The translations under genes and the position numbers were made by a program. Under the pieces are notes generated by a model. It did no database searches. It saw only the letters and a list, made by a program, of their open reading frames with translations, and was not told where the DNA came from. Shown here piece after piece: positions 4,698 to 6,488 of a stretch of DNA of 6,488 nt (the stretch's first letter is position 1; every line of letters begins with the position of its first letter). The stretch is from an uncultured Lachnobacterium sp. (GTDB lineage: Bacteria > Bacillota > Clostridia > Lachnospirales > Lachnospiraceae): assembly GCA_900549895.1 (NCBI GenBank), contig URQG01000111.1:1-6488 (forward strand). The letters run 5' to 3'.

Positions 4698-6074
4698 ATG
4701 CTTCCACAGGCATTTTTGGATAGAATGGAAAAGATGCTGGGGGATGAGTACCCGGCATTTATACAGAGTTATGAGAAGGAGCAGTATCAGGCATTACGGG
4801 TAAATCCACTGAAAGCGGATCGTGATACATTTGTGTTAAGGTCTCCGTTTACGCTTAGACCGGTCGCGTGGGAAAGGAATGGATTCTATTATGAAAAGGG
4901 AGATGCTCCCGGTAAACATCCGTATCACGCGGCGGGGGTGTATTATATTCAGGAACCGAGTGCGATGGCACCGGCCGCTTATCTTGATGCAAAGCCGGGA
5001 GAGAAGATCTTAGATCTGTGTGCGGCTCCCGGGGGTAAGAGCACACAGATTGCGGCTGCGATGCGCGGAGAGGGGCTTTTGATCAGTAACGAAATTCATC
5101 CTGCACGTGCAAGAATCCTGTCGGAGAATATCGAACGTATGGGAATCCGCAACGCAATGGTAACGAATGAAAGCCCACAGTCGCTGGCTAAAATATTCGA
5201 AGCATATTTTGACCGGATTATGGTCGATGCACCATGCTCCGGGGAGGGGATGTTTCGCAAGAATGCGGATGCATGTGATGAATGGAGTCCCCAAAATGTT
5301 GTGCTTTGCGCGGAGCGCCAGGCTGAAATTTTAGAGTGCGCGGCATCTATGCTGCGCCCGGGAGGAAGAATGGTCTATTCGACCTGTACCTTTGCGCCGG
5401 AAGAGAATGAAGGAACGATCAGCCGCTTTCTGACAAAACATCCGGAGTTTTCCATTGTGGATGTGCCGCATTATGAACAGATGTCGACAGGGATCGCGGC
5501 ATGGACGGATGAACCACAGCCGGGATTGGAGCGGACAATACGCCTTTTTCCGCATCATGTGGACGGAGAGGGACATTATCTTGCGGTTCTGCAGAAAGAG
5601 GGAAGTGTATCGGGAAATTATGAAGGGTACTGTGCAAAAGGATTGGAAAAAGGCATTCCGGAACGTGATGCGAGAGAATATCTGGATTTCGCAAAGGAAA
5701 CACTGCGTGTAATGCCTGTCGGTAAACTGATCCGGTTCGGCGAGCAACTGTATCTGGCACCGGAGGAGATGCCTTCTACGAAGGGACTGAAAGTCTTACG
5801 TCCCGGGTTGCACCTTGGAACGATGAAGAAAAATCGATTTGAACCATCACATGCACTGGCTCTGGCACTGACACCGGCGGATGTATTTCACAGCTATGAT
5901 ATGGCTGGCGATTCATCAGAGGTACGTGCTTATCTGAACGGACAGACACTGGCAGCGGATGGAGAGAAGGGATGGTATCTTATGACCGTCGATGGCTATA
6001 GCATCGGTTGGGGCAAACTTGCAGGTGGTATGATCAAGAATCATTATCCGAAGGGGCTTAGAATTCCGATGTAG
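4698..6074 (+). CDS. rsmF: RsmF-type 16S rRNA (cytosine-C5) methyltransferase
   Basis: SAM-dependent RNA m5C methyltransferase of the RsmB/NOP2/RsmF family; the likely target is cytosine in 16S rRNA of the decoding region, by family analogy. The ATG at 4698 has AGGAGG six bases upstream; longer starts at 4638 and 4665 fall inside the promoter. The product is 458 residues. An N-terminal RNA-binding part (1-100) leads to the Rossmann catalytic domain: motif I DLCAAPGGKSTQIA (106-119), motif IV DAPCSGEGMFRK (177-188) with C180, and motif VI STCTFAPEENE (228-238) with catalytic C230. IRLFPHHVDGEGHY (281-294) closes this domain. Residues from about 310 form a C-terminal extension ending in a PUA-like region, as in RsmF. 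It lacks the NusB-like domain of RsmB. The exact modified base cannot be read from sequence. Confidence 0.9.
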   Translation: MLPQAFLDRMEKMLGDEYPAFIQSYEKEQYQALRVNPLKADRDTFVLRSPFTLRPVAWERNGFYYEKGDAPGKHPYHAAGVYYIQEPSAMAPAAYLDAKPGEKILDLCAAPGGKSTQIAAAMRGEGLLISNEIHPARARILSENIERMGIRNAMVTNESPQSLAKIFEAYFDRIMVDAPCSGEGMFRKNADACDEWSPQNVVLCAERQAEILECAASMLRPGGRMVYSTCTFAPEENEGTISRFLTKHPEFSIVDVPHYEQMSTGIAAWTDEPQPGLERTIRLFPHHVDGEGHYLAVLQKEGSVSGNYEGYCAKGLEKGIPERDAREYLDFAKETLRVMPVGKLIRFGEQLYLAPEEMPSTKGLKVLRPGLHLGTMKKNRFEPSHALALALTPADVFHSYDMAGDSSEVRAYLNGQTLAADGEKGWYLMTVDGYSIGWGKLAGGMIKNHYPKGLRIPM

Positions 6075-6123
6075 AGGTTATTTTGAGCAGCGGAACGCCG
6101 ATATACAATGTAACAGATGCGAT

Positions 6124-6129
6124 GGGAGG
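6124..6129 (+). promoter_or_regulatory. Ribosome binding site that decides the start of the small gene
   Basis: GGGAGG lies eight bases before the GTG at 6138. It is inside the longer reading frame that starts at ATG 6117, and that ATG has no ribosome binding site. This favours GTG 6138 as the start. Confidence 0.65.
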
Positions 6130-6137
6130 TTCTGGTC

Positions 6138-6383
6138 GTGGATGAAATTCAGATGATGGTATCGGGGCGTCTTAAGAAGGACGGAAGAGAGATTGTGCGT
6201 GTTTCGTTTTTTCGGAATGATGATTACGCGGATGGTGTCCTACCGGATGCTGTGATTGAAAAAACGTCAGGATTTGAAGAGAAAGAACTCGCAATACTGG
6301 AAAAATATTTGCGAGATCACAAGGATGAAATTTATGCACAGGCCAGGACTGTGAATCCTATGAAGAACTTTCTTGGACTGTAA
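6138..6383 (+). CDS. Small protein of unknown function, 81 residues
   Basis: I do not recognise this protein. From the GTG at 6138 it has 81 residues: an N-terminal part likely to form beta strands (MMVSGRLKKDG, then IVRVSFFRNDD, about 6-29) and a charged helical segment (about 46-70). It ends in NPMKNFLGL. There are no cysteines, no membrane segment and no signal peptide, so it is probably a soluble cytoplasmic protein. It starts 63 bases after the methyltransferase stop with no terminator between, and a terminator follows 33 bases after its own stop, so the two genes likely share a transcript. A functional link to rRNA methylation is only a guess from position. Codon use resembles its neighbours, so it looks like a resident gene. 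Confidence 0.8.
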   Translation: MDEIQMMVSGRLKKDGREIVRVSFFRNDDYADGVLPDAVIEKTSGFEEKELAILEKYLRDHKDEIYAQARTVNPMKNFLGL

Positions 6384-6416
6384 TGCGATGAGAAAATGGA
6401 TATGTGTAAATAAATG

Positions 6417-6460
6417 AATCCCGGTCAATGGACGGTAAAGAAGTCGTTGACCGGGATTTT
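6417..6460 (+). terminator. Rho-independent terminator after the small gene
   Basis: TCCCGGTCAA (6419-6428) pairs perfectly with TTGACCGGGA (6447-6456), extended by two A-T pairs. The loop has its own GAC (6431-6433)/GTC (6443-6445) pairing. Four T residues follow, then C. The U-tract is short but the stem is strong. The last 28 bases of the window hold nothing I can identify. Confidence 0.85.
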
Positions 6461-6488
6461 CTATCATACATATAAAGTTAAGACAAGA

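Noticed and set aside
6083..6145. Twenty-codon ORF (TTG start, GAGG at 6074-6077) just before and overlapping the small gene, as a possible leader peptide.
   Set aside because: Short, weak ribosome binding site and TTG start, with no regulatory codon run or alternative hairpins; chance is the simpler explanation.
1..6488. CRISPR arrays, insertion sequences, tRNA genes, attachment sites or defence genes.
   Set aside because: No regularly spaced repeats, transposase motifs, cloverleaf structure or direct repeat pairs were seen; all long frames are housekeeping or signalling genes.

Overview
The window looks like ordinary chromosome from a low-to-mid-GC Firmicute, most likely a gut Clostridia of the Lachnospiraceae type. 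The evidence is the truA-rplM-rpsI gene order, strong GGAGG-type ribosome binding sites, consensus sigma-A promoters, intrinsic terminators with U-tracts, and TTG/GTG starts fitted to good Shine-Dalgarno spacing. The genus assignment is inference. I see no mobile element, CRISPR array, tRNA, rRNA or phage gene, and no convincing undescribed multi-gene system.

Left part (1-1956): truA (tRNA pseudouridine synthase) is followed by a 5' leader driven by a perfect TTGACA-17-TATAAT promoter. The leader carries two hairpins, consistent with the known L13-leader autoregulatory element. Then come rplM (L13) and rpsI (S9), closed by a strong terminator. This is a translation block: tRNA modification plus two ribosomal proteins. 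The reading frame of truA stays open to the left edge of the window.

Middle part (1957-4515): a 110-base stretch holds an orphan terminator-like hairpin and a possible weak promoter. It is followed by an extended -10 promoter and a membrane-anchored D-Ala-D-Ala carboxypeptidase of the S11 family (cell-wall trimming). This gene converges on an HD-GYP phosphodiesterase gene on the minus strand, which probably degrades c-di-GMP or a related cyclic dinucleotide. The two genes share a bidirectional terminator.

Right part (4516-6488): a divergent promoter region separates the HD-GYP gene from an RsmF-type rRNA cytosine-C5 methyltransferase. That gene is followed by an 81-residue protein I do not recognise, then a terminator. 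The last two genes probably form one transcript. Four of the seven genes have the start that best fits the ribosome binding site downstream of the longest possible start. Three of the seven starts chosen here are TTG or GTG.
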